Assembly (NCBI GenBank): GCA_034620365.1
Contig: JAQGEQ010000326.1
Location: 389,659 to 453,658, forward strand
Direction of reading: 5' to 3'
Source: Pegea sp. RAD2-039
Lineage: Eukaryota; Chordata; Thaliacea; Salpida; Salpidae
DNA: 64,000 bases
Part shown: positions 27,111 to 38,740 of the stretch, in pieces
How positions within the stretch are numbered: the stretch's first letter is position 1
Layout of the letters: each line of letters starts with the position of its first letter
Made by a program: the position numbers and the translations under genes
Notes under the pieces: generated by a model
Told to the model about the DNA's origin: nothing
Database searches by the model: none
What the model saw: only the letters and a program-made list of their open reading frames with translations

Positions 27111-27224
27111 ATGTTTAATGAAAAGTCATATGAAAATATTGTTTGTGAAAGAAAGTTTATTCGAAATTCAAATCGTTGCCATGAAAGAATCTGCAAATGT
27201 GAAATAGAATATGTTGATCTGTAA
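27111..27224 (+). pseudogene. Subfamily-B remnant with internal deletion, 37-codon frame
   Basis: Upstream sequence normally found before the B-type start (compare 18320-18370) is joined directly to the last finger. The frame MFNEKSYENIVCERKFIRNS ends CEIEYVDL, matching the C-terminus of the gene at 41022 (CEKEYVDL). The first cysteine is now Asn and bases before the first histidine are lost, so it cannot form a finger. The whole N-terminal region has been deleted. Confidence 0.7.
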
Positions 27225-28440
27225 ATGTAAGATCTTCTGGAAAACCCGCATATTATGTTGCTATTGTATAAAAAAAGAAGAAGAAGTGACTGGATTAAGA
27301 TCTAAAGTCTTAAAATTAAATAAATATTTGATTTACTTTTTAAAAACTATTTGGCCTTCATTCTCAAATTAATAAATTTAATCAAAAATTATAATAAATA
27401 TAATTACATGATAAATCATTATATAATCGTTAATAGCTAATAAATAGTGAGAATATAGCAGCCATAATAACTGGAATACAAAATCTCAATAAAAAGATAT
27501 ATAAATTAATTTTGCTCTATCAATGTCTAGTGTCTAATAAATAACTTTAGTCAATTCTCTAAACACAGATTACAGTTTCTGATACAATTCATTTCATTGG
27601 ATTGATTCAGTAAGAAAAAGACTTCATTTAACTCTTTCTAAGCGTTGATCAAGGCTATCAGACAAAGATCTTTTTTAAATGTTTAAATTGATGTTGCAAA
27701 TGGGGCCACAGCGACCTTCTCCCTGGCTGCAGTAACCGCTTTGCATAGTATATTCACGTTATTTGGGGGCTTTTAGGGGTTATTTTAAGTTTTGAGTTTG
27801 TGGTTTACAAAAAGATTGAATAAAAATAAATAAATTAATTTTGGTAAAATAAGTTTTATTGATTGTTTATTTTTACATCATTTCAGGTCAATTTATTTTT
27901 AGATTTTGCTTTCTAAGGTTCTTAATTTCTAAACAAATTGTTTAATTGAAATTTTAAAATTTAAAAAATTTAAATTTTAAAACAGCTATACGTTTTGAAC
28001 AGTTGTTTGATTTTTAAGCAAATCTAAAAAATAACAAGGTAAGTATTTAAAAATCACCAATTATTTAGTAACAGCATTATTTAATAAATTGAAGAAAATG
28101 AAAAACAAAAACATTTCAAAAATAATCGTCTAACAACTAACAGCTCGTAATCATTTATCTTTTTTAGTTTACCAGAAAATTCGACAGCTCGTAACAGCAA
28201 AAAGAACAAAACTCCATAACAATTTTGACTTGGACTCAAGTAATGAAATGTTTTTATTATCTAATGATACTAAATAAAAGATGCATTAATCATAATTTTT
28301 CCATATTTAATGCAATAAACAAAAAGGAGGGTGCCCGAAAAGAGCACCTCTTGCTAAACCACATTCTCACAAACAACACATTTTGTACTTAATTAAGTTG
28401 GAAATTAAGAAAAAAAAGATTTAACATTTGGCATATCAGT
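27225..28440. other. B-gene 3' region, exon-like II segment, GC patch and SINE tail
   Basis: To 27360 it matches the B-gene 3' region. Positions 27540-27615 hold a diverged exon-like segment (TQITVSD...GLIQ followed by GTAAGA). Positions 27680-27790 are an unusually GC-rich patch with a diverged inverted partner at 33240-33345. Near 27950-27990 is an AT hairpin. Positions 28325-28362 are an inverted SINE tail. No complete gene is seen. Confidence 0.45.
28325..28362 (-). mobile_element. SINE 3'-tail fragment, inverted
   Basis: On the minus strand it reads AGAGGTGCTCTTTTCGGGCA followed by CCCTCC, matching the tails at 47150-47205 and 47452-47485, with the same GGTGC/GCACC stem-loop. The body is absent. 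Confidence 0.6.
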
Positions 28441-30025
28441 AGACTTCAAAATGATTCTTATAATTCCAATTTCATCTATTCTTTTTAGCTTATTTTATCT
28501 GTTTATTTACATTCTTGCTTAACCAAATCGTAAATACAATATATTAATCACACTTAAGCATATGACAACGTATAATAGTAAACTAAAAATTCTAGGTTCG
28601 TAGGATTGAATTATGTGAAATAATATATAGCCGTGTGTTGACAACAAGTACACGTAAACTTTCTGCTTTATACCAAAATTAATAGATAATTATTTTTAAT
28701 ATTGAATCACTATGAGTAATCTCAAAGTTATGGATTAATATTTATTTTGTAATGCAAATCCTTTTATATTTTGGTTTATTTATAGAATATTTTTTAGTTA
28801 TTTTTTTTTATCTGGATTAAGTTTTTGTAGGATAAAAAATTTCAGCTGGATTTGATGTTTTTCTTTAGTTTCTACAAAAATAGTTTAAATGATTAATGTT
28901 TAAAAGAAACTTCTAGAAAATTAAAACTTTTATGTAGCTTTATAATAAACAAAAAAAGAATGCAAGCTGCACTAACATAGCTTCTTAAGAAGTTTAGATT
29001 TGCAGTTATTCAATATTGCTGAAAAATTTTAATGCACAACAAATATTGATAGCAAAGCAGTAAAAGCATCAAAATAATAATAAACAAGCTACAAAACCCA
29101 AACAGCAGAAGCTTCTAGAACTTTGTTTCTGTCATCATAATTTACGTACAAACAAATTTCTATTTCTAACATTGCTTTCAAAATTATAATTTCTCTCAAC
29201 TGTTTTGAAGATTAATAAATCACTTTTATAAATCAAACATATATATATATATTCTTAAGAAGACTTTGACCAAAAGTTTATATGTTTGGTAACGTCATTT
29301 GTGTTATATATATTATCATAATTTTTTTTTAAATTATAAGGTTTTGTTGCTCTTTTTTGCCTCTTTTGCTACTTGTAAACTTAATGCCAATATAGAAAAA
29401 TGATTGGTGTTAGATGATTCTGAATGATTTTTGATATTTTGTAAACTTATGTAGCTTGCTTAATTTTATAAGACAATTGCTAGTATTGATTTTTGTGAAG
29501 TTTTTGCAGGTATTGCGTTTAGACATTAAATTTTCAAACCTTTTTAAAATAAAAATGATTAGTAAATGTTTATAACTGTCAAAATATTAGACTTTAAGTC
29601 AATTTTTGTTCGTTTATATTGGCTTGTAAGCTATATATTTTGTATACACTTCCATGATATTAAAGTATTTATTTTTTTTAGTTGAGCTTATCATTTTTAA
29701 ATTAATTCAATAAGTCAGTATCAACTCTTGAATTTTCATTTAAATATTCTCTAACTATAACTAAAATATACTATATATATATAAATATAACTAAGTATTC
29801 TTTTAATTAAAAATAACTAGAAATAGATTGATTTATATTTTGATTAATTGTTGCTCACTATGAATATAACATCATACAAGTTAATTCTATTGAGGACTAT
29901 ACACTTGAATATGAGATAAATAACTGCAGATAAAAATCTGTAAAATAAAGGTTTGACTTCTTGTTGTTCTACTTTAAACACTGTTAAATCTTACACTAAT
30001 TACATACTTTTTAATTTTTAGTTTC

Positions 30026-30096
30026 TGAACTCATGTTATCATTTTCACAAGCAAACGTGTTTTGCCCTCGTAACTGCTATATGTAAAACAATAATG
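30026..30096 (+). promoter_or_regulatory. Conserved 5' element of ZNF genes (10-finger gene)
   Basis: It contains CACAAGCAAACGTGTTTTGC, CCTCGTAACTGC and TATATGTAAAAC, ending about 337 bases before the ATG; the spacing is nearly the same at 54352-54423 and 62150-62216. Probable core or proximal promoter; the TATATGTAA run could act as a TATA-like box. Confidence 0.5.
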
Positions 30097-30407
30097 ATTT
30101 TTCTATAGAAGAACTTTTTTCTATTTATTTATTATAGAATTGGATATTTTGTTTTCTAAATAATGAACTGTAACCAACAATTTGTCAAAATACTAGCTAA
30201 AGTTTACAAAAAATTGTTCTTCAAATTCGTTTTAAATAAAAATAAGTATATAGAAAACCATAAGTTTCTGGTTAAGACTTTTAAAAAACTTGTTCTAAAC
30301 TTGATTGTTATCATTAGTAAACAAACTTTGTATATCATATAAAAACAATATATCACTTAAAACTAAAACGATTTCATATGGACATTTTAAAACTAAAAAC
30401 GTATTTT

Positions 30408-30418
30408 TTTTCTTCAGC
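30408..30418 (+). promoter_or_regulatory. Splice acceptor ahead of the 10-finger ORF
   Basis: A T tract ends TTCTTCAG at 30417; the ATG lies 16 bases downstream. It is shared by all A loci. Confidence 0.6.
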
Positions 30419-30432
30419 CTATTAACTTGAAA

Positions 30433-31563
30433 ATGAACTTGATACAAGGCAGCAACTTTGCACGAAAAAGAAAACTGTCATCAGATGATGATGAGAAAAG
30501 TTTTAATAATAAAACTGCACAAAAGAAAATTTTGGTAAACACTTCTAGTGGAGTATATAGCTTGTATAAAAGTCATGCTGATCAAACTAGTTTAAATAAT
30601 ACTAAAGAAAATCCAACAACTACAAGTCTCCCTTATAAAGAGACTAACAGCGATAAGAAAGCATTCAAAGGGAAAGAAAATAATGAAGAAAACAAACAAT
30701 CATCTAATTTCAAAATAAAATATGAATCCTTAGATTGTAACAAGAAATTTAAATGCAAATCTCAGCTTGTTTATCATGAAAGAACTCATACTGGTGAGAA
30801 ACCATATGAATGTCTTGTTTGTGAAAGAAAATTTGCACATAATTCCAGTCTTTTAATTCATGAAAGAACTCATACTGGTGAGAAGCCACATGAATGTGTT
30901 GTTTGTGAAAAGAAGTTTAGTCAAAATTCCAATCTTTTAACTCATGAAAAAACTCATACTGGTGAGAAGCCATATGAATGCATTGTTTGTGAAAGAAAAT
31001 TTAGTCAAAAAACCCATTTGTTATGCCATGAAAGAACTCATACTGGTGAGAAACCATATGAATGTCTTGTTTGTGAAAGAAAATTTAGTCAAAAACATCA
31101 TTTGTTAGGTCATGAAAGAACTCATACTGGTGAGAAACCATATGAATGTGTTGTTTGTGAAAAGAAGTTTAGTCATAATTCCAATCTTTTAACTCATGAA
31201 AGAACTCATACTGGTGAGAAGCCATATGAATGCATTGTTTGTGAAAGAAAATTTAGTCAAAAAACCCATTTGTTATGCCATGAAAAAACTCATACTGGTG
31301 AGAAACCAAATGAATGTCTTGTTTGTGAAAGAAAGTTTAGTCGAAAATCTAGTCTTTTAAGTCATGAAAGAACTCATACTGGTGAGAAACCATTTAAATG
31401 CATTGTTTGTGAAAGAAAATTTAGTCATAGGTCTAGTCTTCTATGTCATGAAAGAACCCATACTGGTGAGAAGCCATATGAATGTGCTGTTTGTGGAAGA
31501 AGATTTGCCCGAAATTCCAATCTTGTAATTCATGAAAGGACTCATACTGGCGAGAAACCATAG
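30433..31563 (+). CDS. C2H2 zinc-finger protein, 10 fingers, subfamily A
   Basis: The first ATG (30433, after the TTCTTCAG acceptor) gives [21 protein letters not shown]. The shared N-terminal region covers about residues 1-95. Ten finger units follow; the first has lost its leading cysteine (YESLDC instead of YECLDC), so nine are expected to bind zinc. Helices read in order [72 protein letters not shown] and ARNSNLVIH. A three-finger stretch ([17 protein letters not shown]) appears twice, showing internal duplication. The array ends GEKP-TAG with the vestigial finger beyond. It is probably a nuclear DNA-binding regulator; target unknown. Its flank is an inverted relative of the gene at 60850, but its array differs. 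Confidence 0.87.
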   Translation: MNLIQGSNFARKRKLSSDDDEKSFNNKTAQKKILVNTSSGVYSLYKSHADQTSLNNTKENPTTTSLPYKETNSDKKAFKGKENNEENKQSSNFKIKYESLDCNKKFKCKSQLVYHERTHTGEKPYECLVCERKFAHNSSLLIHERTHTGEKPHECVVCEKKFSQNSNLLTHEKTHTGEKPYECIVCERKFSQKTHLLCHERTHTGEKPYECLVCERKFSQKHHLLGHERTHTGEKPYECVVCEKKFSHNSNLLTHERTHTGEKPYECIVCERKFSQKTHLLCHEKTHTGEKPNECLVCERKFSRKSSLLSHERTHTGEKPFKCIVCERKFSHRSSLLCHERTHTGEKPYECAVCGRRFARNSNLVIHERTHTGEKP

Positions 31564-32700
31564 GAATAGGTTTTTTTTTGAAAAAAAAAATTAGTTGAAA
31601 TTCAAGTTGATTACGCTATGAAATGATGCATGTTTCTCAGAAAAAGTGAGATCATTTTGCTGGTCAAAGTTTACTCACAATTTATAAGAATGAATATATA
31701 GCTTTGTGAAGATCAGAGGGTTTAAAAATATAATTTTCAAAATTTTTTTTTCATTTTGAGTTGTTTTGATATAATTTATTTTTATTTTATTGATCAAATG
31801 GTGTATGTTACAGTAAATAATAATGATTTGAAAAGTTATTCTTTCTTTTATTGTTTATGATCGGCGGCTTTTATTATTTTTGTAAACGAACTATATCTTA
31901 TTTCGTTCTTATTCCAAGTTTTTTAAACCTACAAGTATTTTATTGTCCCTTATTTATTATCAAAATCTTCTGTATTTAGATTTTAATTTCTTAGTTAATC
32001 AATGCTGTGCAAACTGCTGATAGATTTTAGTTTTTGTTTAGAAATCCGTTTAAAACCTTAAATTTCTGCAACTTATTACTCTTTACAATTTTCTGTTATT
32101 TTTTTAATTGAAACTTCAGTTTTTAGTAGATACTCAAAATAATTTCAAGAAAATAAAGTTTTAATTCTTAAAATCTCTTTTTTCAAACCTAATGCTGTTT
32201 TGTTTATCATTTCATTTTAGAAATAAATACTTTTTAATAAATCATTGCATCTTAATAAATCCCTTCTGTTATAGAACTAAGCAGTTTATTACCCGAATGG
32301 TTAAAACTAACTTGAAAGATTAAGTTGATGAAAAATTGAAATAATTATTTAATTTTCTTAAACTTAGTTAGCAAGCCAGTTATTACATCTTTACAGTTAA
32401 AATTTTTATTACAGTTTAAAAGGTTTGTTGGCTGTTAGAGAAACAAACCGACAGCAGATGCAAAGCTTGTAAATGAATTTTATTAATATTCGACCATTCA
32501 TACAAGAGATTTGATAAGCGCAAGATTTTATTCAAGTAACGTTTTTTCGCAATTTGTTTCAATATTTTTTTTTATTTTTTTCAAAGCGTTTTTCAAATAA
32601 TTAAAAAAAAATTAACAAAAAATAAATTTAAAAAAAAAATGATAGGAAATTATGGAGGTGCATTTCGAAAAAAAAATCTTTGAATTTTAAAAACTTAAAT
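31564..32700. repeat. Vestigial finger and alternative A-gene 3' flank
   Basis: The first 75 bases are the vestigial finger after TAG. The rest matches 55134-56660 and, inverted, 21540-22670, including a stretch near 32060-32330 also found at 1-280. No gene is seen. Confidence 0.7.
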
Positions 32701-32703
32701 TAT

Positions 32704-32772
32704 TAATTATATATATATATATATATATTATATATAAATATATATATATATTATATATATATATATATATTT
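32704..32772. repeat. TA microsatellite
   Basis: About 70 bases of nearly pure alternating T and A, interrupted by a few extra A or T. It lies inside the GGAAATT..GGAGGTGCATTTCG repeat and marks its breakpoint here. Confidence 0.9.
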
Positions 32773-34704
32773 TTTATTATTTTTATTATTTATTATTTAC
32801 AATCAAATTTTTTTCAACAATATTTGTTGTACTTAGTACGATCAATGAAATAGTTTTACTGGTTTTTCTTACTTCAAATTCTTTATTTAAAAACAGATGT
32901 TATTCCAACTCATTATTCCAACTCAGAAACAATCTTTTTATAGTTATAATCCGTTACTACGTCAGTGGTTTGCTTAATTAGTTTTATTTTTTTTTCATTT
33001 GAAATAAATCAATTCCCGTTTACCTCAAAATTTGTTAAACTTTATATAATCATCGATACTATATCTTTTTTAAAATTTCATTTAAATAGTTTTTTTTAAC
33101 TAAAACTTCAGAAAGCAAAGTCTAAAAATAAACTACTAACAATTATTATGAAGAAAACAATGAGCAAAACTCATATTATCAAAATAAATTTATTTATTTT
33201 TAAACAAATGGTTCAGTAAACCGCAAATTCAAAACTTAACATAATTCATATAAGTCCCTTAATAACCTGCAAGAAACTGTGCGAGGCGGCTACTGCAGCC
33301 AGTGCCAAGGTCACATCCATTTGCATCATCAAATTAAACAATTAAAAACATACTCAGTCAGTTAGTCTCACTTAAAGCTTAAAAGGAAATAAATAAAGTC
33401 TCTCTCTGGTTGAATCAATCCACTGACATCTGTTGTATCAGAAACTATTATCTCTAATTAAGGATTTGATTTTACCAAAAATCAAATGAAAAAAAGTAAA
33501 GAAAAAATAATTTTTGCTGAATGTTTACTTTAACAATATAAATTTAGCGCAGTTGATATTACACAGGATGATGTCATCACTTCCTCTCAAAACATCAACA
33601 GCCTCGGGGAAATGAGTCAGGTTTTATCACAATCGAATATACTCAAAATTTAGTTTTATTCATTTTTCTATTAGAAGATTAAAGATCTCAAAAAAAATTG
33701 AACTGTACAAATATCGTTTCTTGGGAGTTTTTTTTTTTTAAAACTAAATCTGGATTAAAAATTTCAGCTTAATTTTATATGTTTTTTATAGGTTTTGACA
33801 AAATAAGTTTAAATTATTAATATTTAAAAGAAACTTCTAGAAAATTAATACTTTTATATTGCTTTAAAAGAAACAAAACAGGAATGCAAGCTGCATTAAC
33901 AAATTCTCTTAATAAGTCTAGATTTGTAGTTACTCAATATTGCTGAAAAATTTTAATGCACAACAAATATTAATAGCAAAGCAGTAAAATCATCAAAATA
34001 ATAATCGACAAGTTACAAAATCCAAACTGCAGAAACTTCTAGAACTTTGATTCTGTCATCATAAATCACGTGCAAATATTTTTATGTTTCTAACAATGCT
34101 TTCAGAATTATGATTTCTACAAACTTTTTTGAAGATCAATAAATCACTTTTATGAATTAAACATATATATATCTTGTTAAATATACTTAAACAGAATATG
34201 CTTGGTAACGTCAACTGTGTTGTATAAATTGCTCAAAGGGAGTGCTTTATTATCTTTTGCATCTTCTAGTTGATTGCAGGCTTAATGTTGATAAAATATT
34301 ACAATTGGTGTTACATGATCCGGAATTGTTTTCGACGTCTTGTAATAATTTCTAGCTTGCTTAATTTTATGAAAAATTGCTTTTCTTTACTATTTTAAAG
34401 TTTTAAAGGTTTAAAAGGCTAAGAACATTTTGTTTTAATAAAGTTCATTCTAAATACTATTATGTATGTGAAACATGATAAATTTATGGTTTAGCCTTCT
34501 AGAAAACTTTTGTTTAAACGTGAATGGTTTACTGTTACAATTTGTATACAAACTATATCACATGAAATAAATTAATAAGGAATATAACTCTGTATGAAAA
34601 TTTTTAAATTAACTATGTATTGTTTCATTAGTATTTTTTTAAATTTGTAATAAACGTTTTAATTATGAAAATTTAATTTTTAAATTCAGATTATTAAGTA
34701 AACA
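32773..34704. other. Mixed repeats, GC patch and 5' flank of the chimeric ZNF locus
   Basis: Positions 33240-33345 are the inverted partner of the GC patch at 27680-27790. Positions 33395-33455 (minus) hold a diverged exon-like segment (EIIVSDTTDVSGLIQ). Positions 33546-33655 are unique with an open stretch. Positions 33680-34110 contain the 250-base repeat unit, and 34140-34700 match 43740-44335, the upstream region of the B gene at 44339. No complete gene is seen. Confidence 0.5.
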
Positions 34705-35414
34705 ACGAATTTGCTGAACGACAAAAAACTAAATCGAAAAAGAAAACTTTCATTGGATTATAGTAAGAACAGTTTTATAAAAAAAAACTGCAGAAGATAC
34801 AATTTTAAAAAACTCTTCCAGTGGAGCTTATAGCAAGTATAAGAATCACGTTGATCAAACTAGTTTAAACAGTTTAAAAGAAGATACACCAAGTACAAGT
34901 TACTCATATGAAGAAGTTGGTAAGAATGCAAAAGCAGACCAAGAAAAAATAACCAAACTTGTAAGTAACCATAAATCTTCTTTGGAAAACAAGAATAAAT
35001 GCTTGGTTTGTAACAAACATTTTGCATCCAAATCTAAGCTTGTCATTCACAAAAGAACTCACTGGTGAGAAGCCATTTGAATGTATTGCTTGTGGACAAA
35101 AATTTAGTCATAGATCTAGTCTTCTACGTCATGAAAGAACTCATACTGGTGAGAAACCATCTGAATGTATAGTTTGTGAAAGAAGATTTAGTCAAAAAAC
35201 CCATTTGTTATGTCATGAAAGAACTCATACTGGTGAGAAACCATATGAATGCATTGTTTGTGAAAGAAAATTTAGTCATAGGTCTAGTCTTTTAAGTCAT
35301 GAAAGAACTCATACTGGCGAGAAGCCATATGAATGTGCTGTTTGTGGAAGAAAATTTAGTCAAAATTCCAGTCTTTCATACCACAAAAGAACTCATTTTA
35401 ATCGTAAGAAGTAA
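34705..35414 (+). pseudogene. Chimeric ZNF pseudogene: subfamily-B front, subfamily-A array
   Basis: The front matches the gene at 44339, but the start codon is ACG instead of ATG, an extra A lies in an A-run near 34785, and two bases are missing at the first linker (ACTCACTGG for ACTCATACTGG, near 35060). The first finger is B-type ([17 protein letters not shown]). From the linker onward the sequence is A-type: four fingers [27 protein letters not shown] and SQNSSLSYH, ending KRTHFNRKK as in the 31-finger locus, with an A-type 3' flank. The subfamily switch coincides with the two-base deletion, pointing to unequal exchange at the conserved linker. The array itself is open from 35022. Confidence 0.8.
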
Positions 35415-38400
35415 AATCATTTTGCTGGTAAACGTTTACTCACAATTCAAGTATGGATAAATAAAAATATTTTTAAACTAAAAAGTAACTTAACTATATA
35501 AAGATCTTGGAGTTTAAACGAAATGAAATAATAATTTTTTGTTTGGCTGGTTGTTGCAATTTATGCTGTAATTAACTATTTTAATGATTGCTCTATTATT
35601 GAAATAGTGTGTAAATCTGCAATAAATAATACAGGTTATTCATTTAATTTTTTACTTTAAACTAAAGTTAGTATTCTTATGTTGTTATTTTCGTAAATCG
35701 TTTTTATAAACTATTAAAAAATTTGCTTGTATTCATTAATTTTCAAAGTTTGTATTTTATGTATTTGATAACATCTTCTATTATATTTCAACAAGTTTTT
35801 GGAAGTAATTAAATTTTTATAGTTGACAAAGGCAATTGAAATCGCGGTTACTTTTTAGTTACCCTCAAAAGATTCGTTAAATCTTTATATGTTTGTAAAA
35901 CATAACTGATTATTTTTGTGTTTTTTTTTTATTATGAAAGTAAAACTACAGTTTTTAGTAATTATTGCAATTTTTACGAGAAAACTAATGTTTGAAATCT
36001 TAAAATCTTTTTCCTTTCTTAAAATGCTTGTTGGAGATAAAAACAATAAACGTTATTATCCTTTTAATACTATAAATTTTGATAATGAAGTTTTTTAACA
36101 TTTTATAGTATCGACAATTACATCATCCTAAATAAATCATCTTCTATAAAACTTGACTATTTTTTACCCAAATAGTTAGATCAAAATTAACAGATTGAGG
36201 TTTTAAAATAGCTTAAAATACTTTATAATTTTGTAACACCAGAAATACGGCAGAAAAACTAATATTTTCTTATCGGTTACTACTCCATCATTTTTAAACT
36301 TTACGATTAATATTCTTGTAAGCAAGTCGCTAGAGTGTTTTAAACTGTTCGGTTTACTACTTCTACGTTAGATATATAACTGTAGATCCATTTCAGCTCT
36401 TGGTAATTCTAATTATCGAACCAACCATTAAGTTGTTTATTTAAATGGAACTCTAATTATCCAAACAAACCACAACAAACCAAAACACCTAACCAAATCA
36501 TCGGTGCAGTAACTGATTGTAACTATAAACAGATTATTCCTTAGTTGAAATAATCTTATGAAAAAGTCTTATGAAATAACATTTTTTTGGAATCAAGAAT
36601 TTACCACTAAATGTAAACTAATAAATAATAAAAATAAGTATTTAAAGTTGCTAATACCAACAAAACAGCTAAAATATCTTAAGGATGATACCTTCCAAAG
36701 AGTGAATTTTAAACAATTTTTAATCTTGGTATAAAGTCTTACAATATGAGTTAGTATTTTTAAGTTAAAAAAATTAAATAAAAATATTTGCCTCAAATTT
36801 GAAATACTCTTATAAGTTATATTATTTTATAGATTTTTGAGATACACATCGCACATTTTGTACCGTTGTTTTTTGAATTTTTTTTTTGTGAAGATTTAAC
36901 AATTCTTAATTAATACTTTAAAATCATTCATAAAACCATCAATGTAACAAATCAACATTTACCATTACGTCTGATGTATTGGCATTACATTAAGAAAACT
37001 ACAATATAACAAAGAATATAAAAAAGGAAAAACATTCTATCTCATTTAGCAACTTATTCCGTTGTTCGAGATTTAAAGATGAAAAACCATCAAAAGTCAC
37101 AGGCGCTCAAAAGGATCTACAGAAAAAGAAATCTGACAATAAAATGTACAAATCTTGTATTAATTTGTGAAGAAATATATGTGTGAAGAAATAGGAACTA
37201 AAATACAAACAAATCTGATGTTTAAGTAATGAAACAAAACGGTTCACAAACATTCTAGCAAATTAAAGCAATTTCATCGATTAGATTAAAATAGACTGGT
37301 AACAAATTAGCATTTATTAGTTCTCCTGTTTTACGTATAAAGTTACAAAATAAGGAAAGTAATTCAAACTGTTTTAGCAACTCAATATGTTAATTTTGAA
37401 GATGTTAATTTCAAAAGACCAATCGGGTAATTTATGGACTAGTAATTTTGGAGATGATTTTATTTCATATAGTATATTATATATAATAGTTTTAGAATAT
37501 CAACCAATTTTTTTATATGGTTTTTCAAAAAAAATCTACATTTAATAAAACCAGAAATCTACAACCGATTTCTAAAATTTAATTGCAAAAAAGTAATGTC
37601 CATAAAAAAAAATTCAAGATTACTAAGAAACTAAAGTTGCAAAATCTAACCGTGACTAAAAGAATGTTCGAAAAAACTGCATAAGCAGTAAAGTTACAAG
37701 CCAGCAAAAAATGATTAGGTAAAGATCAAATTATCTTAATTGATTTTTAGATAAAATTGTATATAAGCTTCCTTCAACTTATAAAGAATTACTTCAAGGT
37801 TTATCACAGGCGTTTTAAGTTAATTTTTTTAAATAAACTACAAAGAATAATAATTTACTCTTATGACAATTAAAGTTTACAAAATTATGTTATCAAATAT
37901 TTTGATGTTCTTAAAAAGAAATATATAATTTTGTCAATTTTAGTTTGTTTTATCTAATAACTTAAACTGTATAGATCATTTTTAGTTTCACAAATAGGTA
38001 AAGTTAAAGCAGAGCAACTTTTTTTATAAATTTTTGCTGTTTGATACACTTAGCTAATAGCCTTCATTTTTGAGTTATATTTCATTTAAGTAAAATTACT
38101 TTTGCTATTTGATAGAAAAACAAGTTCTACTATATTTGTATATGTACAAATAAAACGTGTTAAAAATACAACTAAATAATATACATTTCAAAAAGAAGTT
38201 AGATGAGTCGCCTTTATATCGTCGTTTGAAATTTCTGACAAAATTTATATCAGAAACTGTGATCTGAGAATCATTGGTTGACTGAAAGTTTTCATAATTG
38301 AAAGAGAAAAATTGAATTACAAAATCGTAGTAAAAAGTTAAAAGTAGAGATGAAAAAAATTGATATTAAAATTTAAAAGCAACTTTTTCATTGATTTGTT

Positions 38401-38740
38401 TACCTCGGATATTTAAACCTTTTATCATCAAATGAATAAAAGCAGTATAAAAAAAGTTTCTAAAAAAAAGCTGAATATCATCTTATCAGTTTCCATCAAT
38501 AAAATTTATTTTAGATAATAAAATTAAAAATTAGCTTTTGTTCAAAATCAGCAGCGGTATATGCAATCCTCTTAAGACGTAAATAATATTGTGAATTGTT
38601 TCCAAAAAAGTGAAATAAAAGGCTTTTTAGAGTTACTAACCATTATTAACCAGTTTCAAAGGATATTTGTAATAAAACTGGAAGCAGTTTTCGAATTAGT
38701 AATGTAATATCATTGTTAGCAGATACATTTTTAAGAGAAT
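35415..38740. repeat. Inverted copy of the main 3'-flank block
   Basis: It matches the reverse complement of 1940-5640 and 57540-60830, without the 408-bp insert. It contains an open copy of the small hydrophobic frame (35934-36098, plus) and an exon-like SQITVSD segment (38155-38290, minus). The frame at 36593-36796 (minus) is a repeat-derived reading. Homology ends near 38740. Confidence 0.8.
35934..36098 (+). CDS. Small conserved open frame, 54 residues, function unknown
   Basis: It starts MKVKLQFLVIIAIFTRKLMF. Like the copy at 4977-5141 it has a hydrophobic N-terminus and lies about 500 bases after a ZNF stop on the same strand. No family is recognised and two further copies are frameshifted, so a chance open frame is a serious alternative. 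Confidence 0.2.
   Translation: MKVKLQFLVIIAIFTRKLMFEILKSFSFLKMLVGDKNNKRYYPFNTINFDNEVF

Larger units (their letters stand above)
28440..30432. repeat. 5'-flank block of the 10-finger gene (inverted copy of 61813-64000)
   Basis: Positions 28440-28690 match the reverse complement of 63780-64000. Positions 28940-29310 contain the 250-base repeat unit and the GACGTTACC/TA unit. Positions 29440-30420 match the upstream sequence of the other A genes. No gene is seen. Confidence 0.75.
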
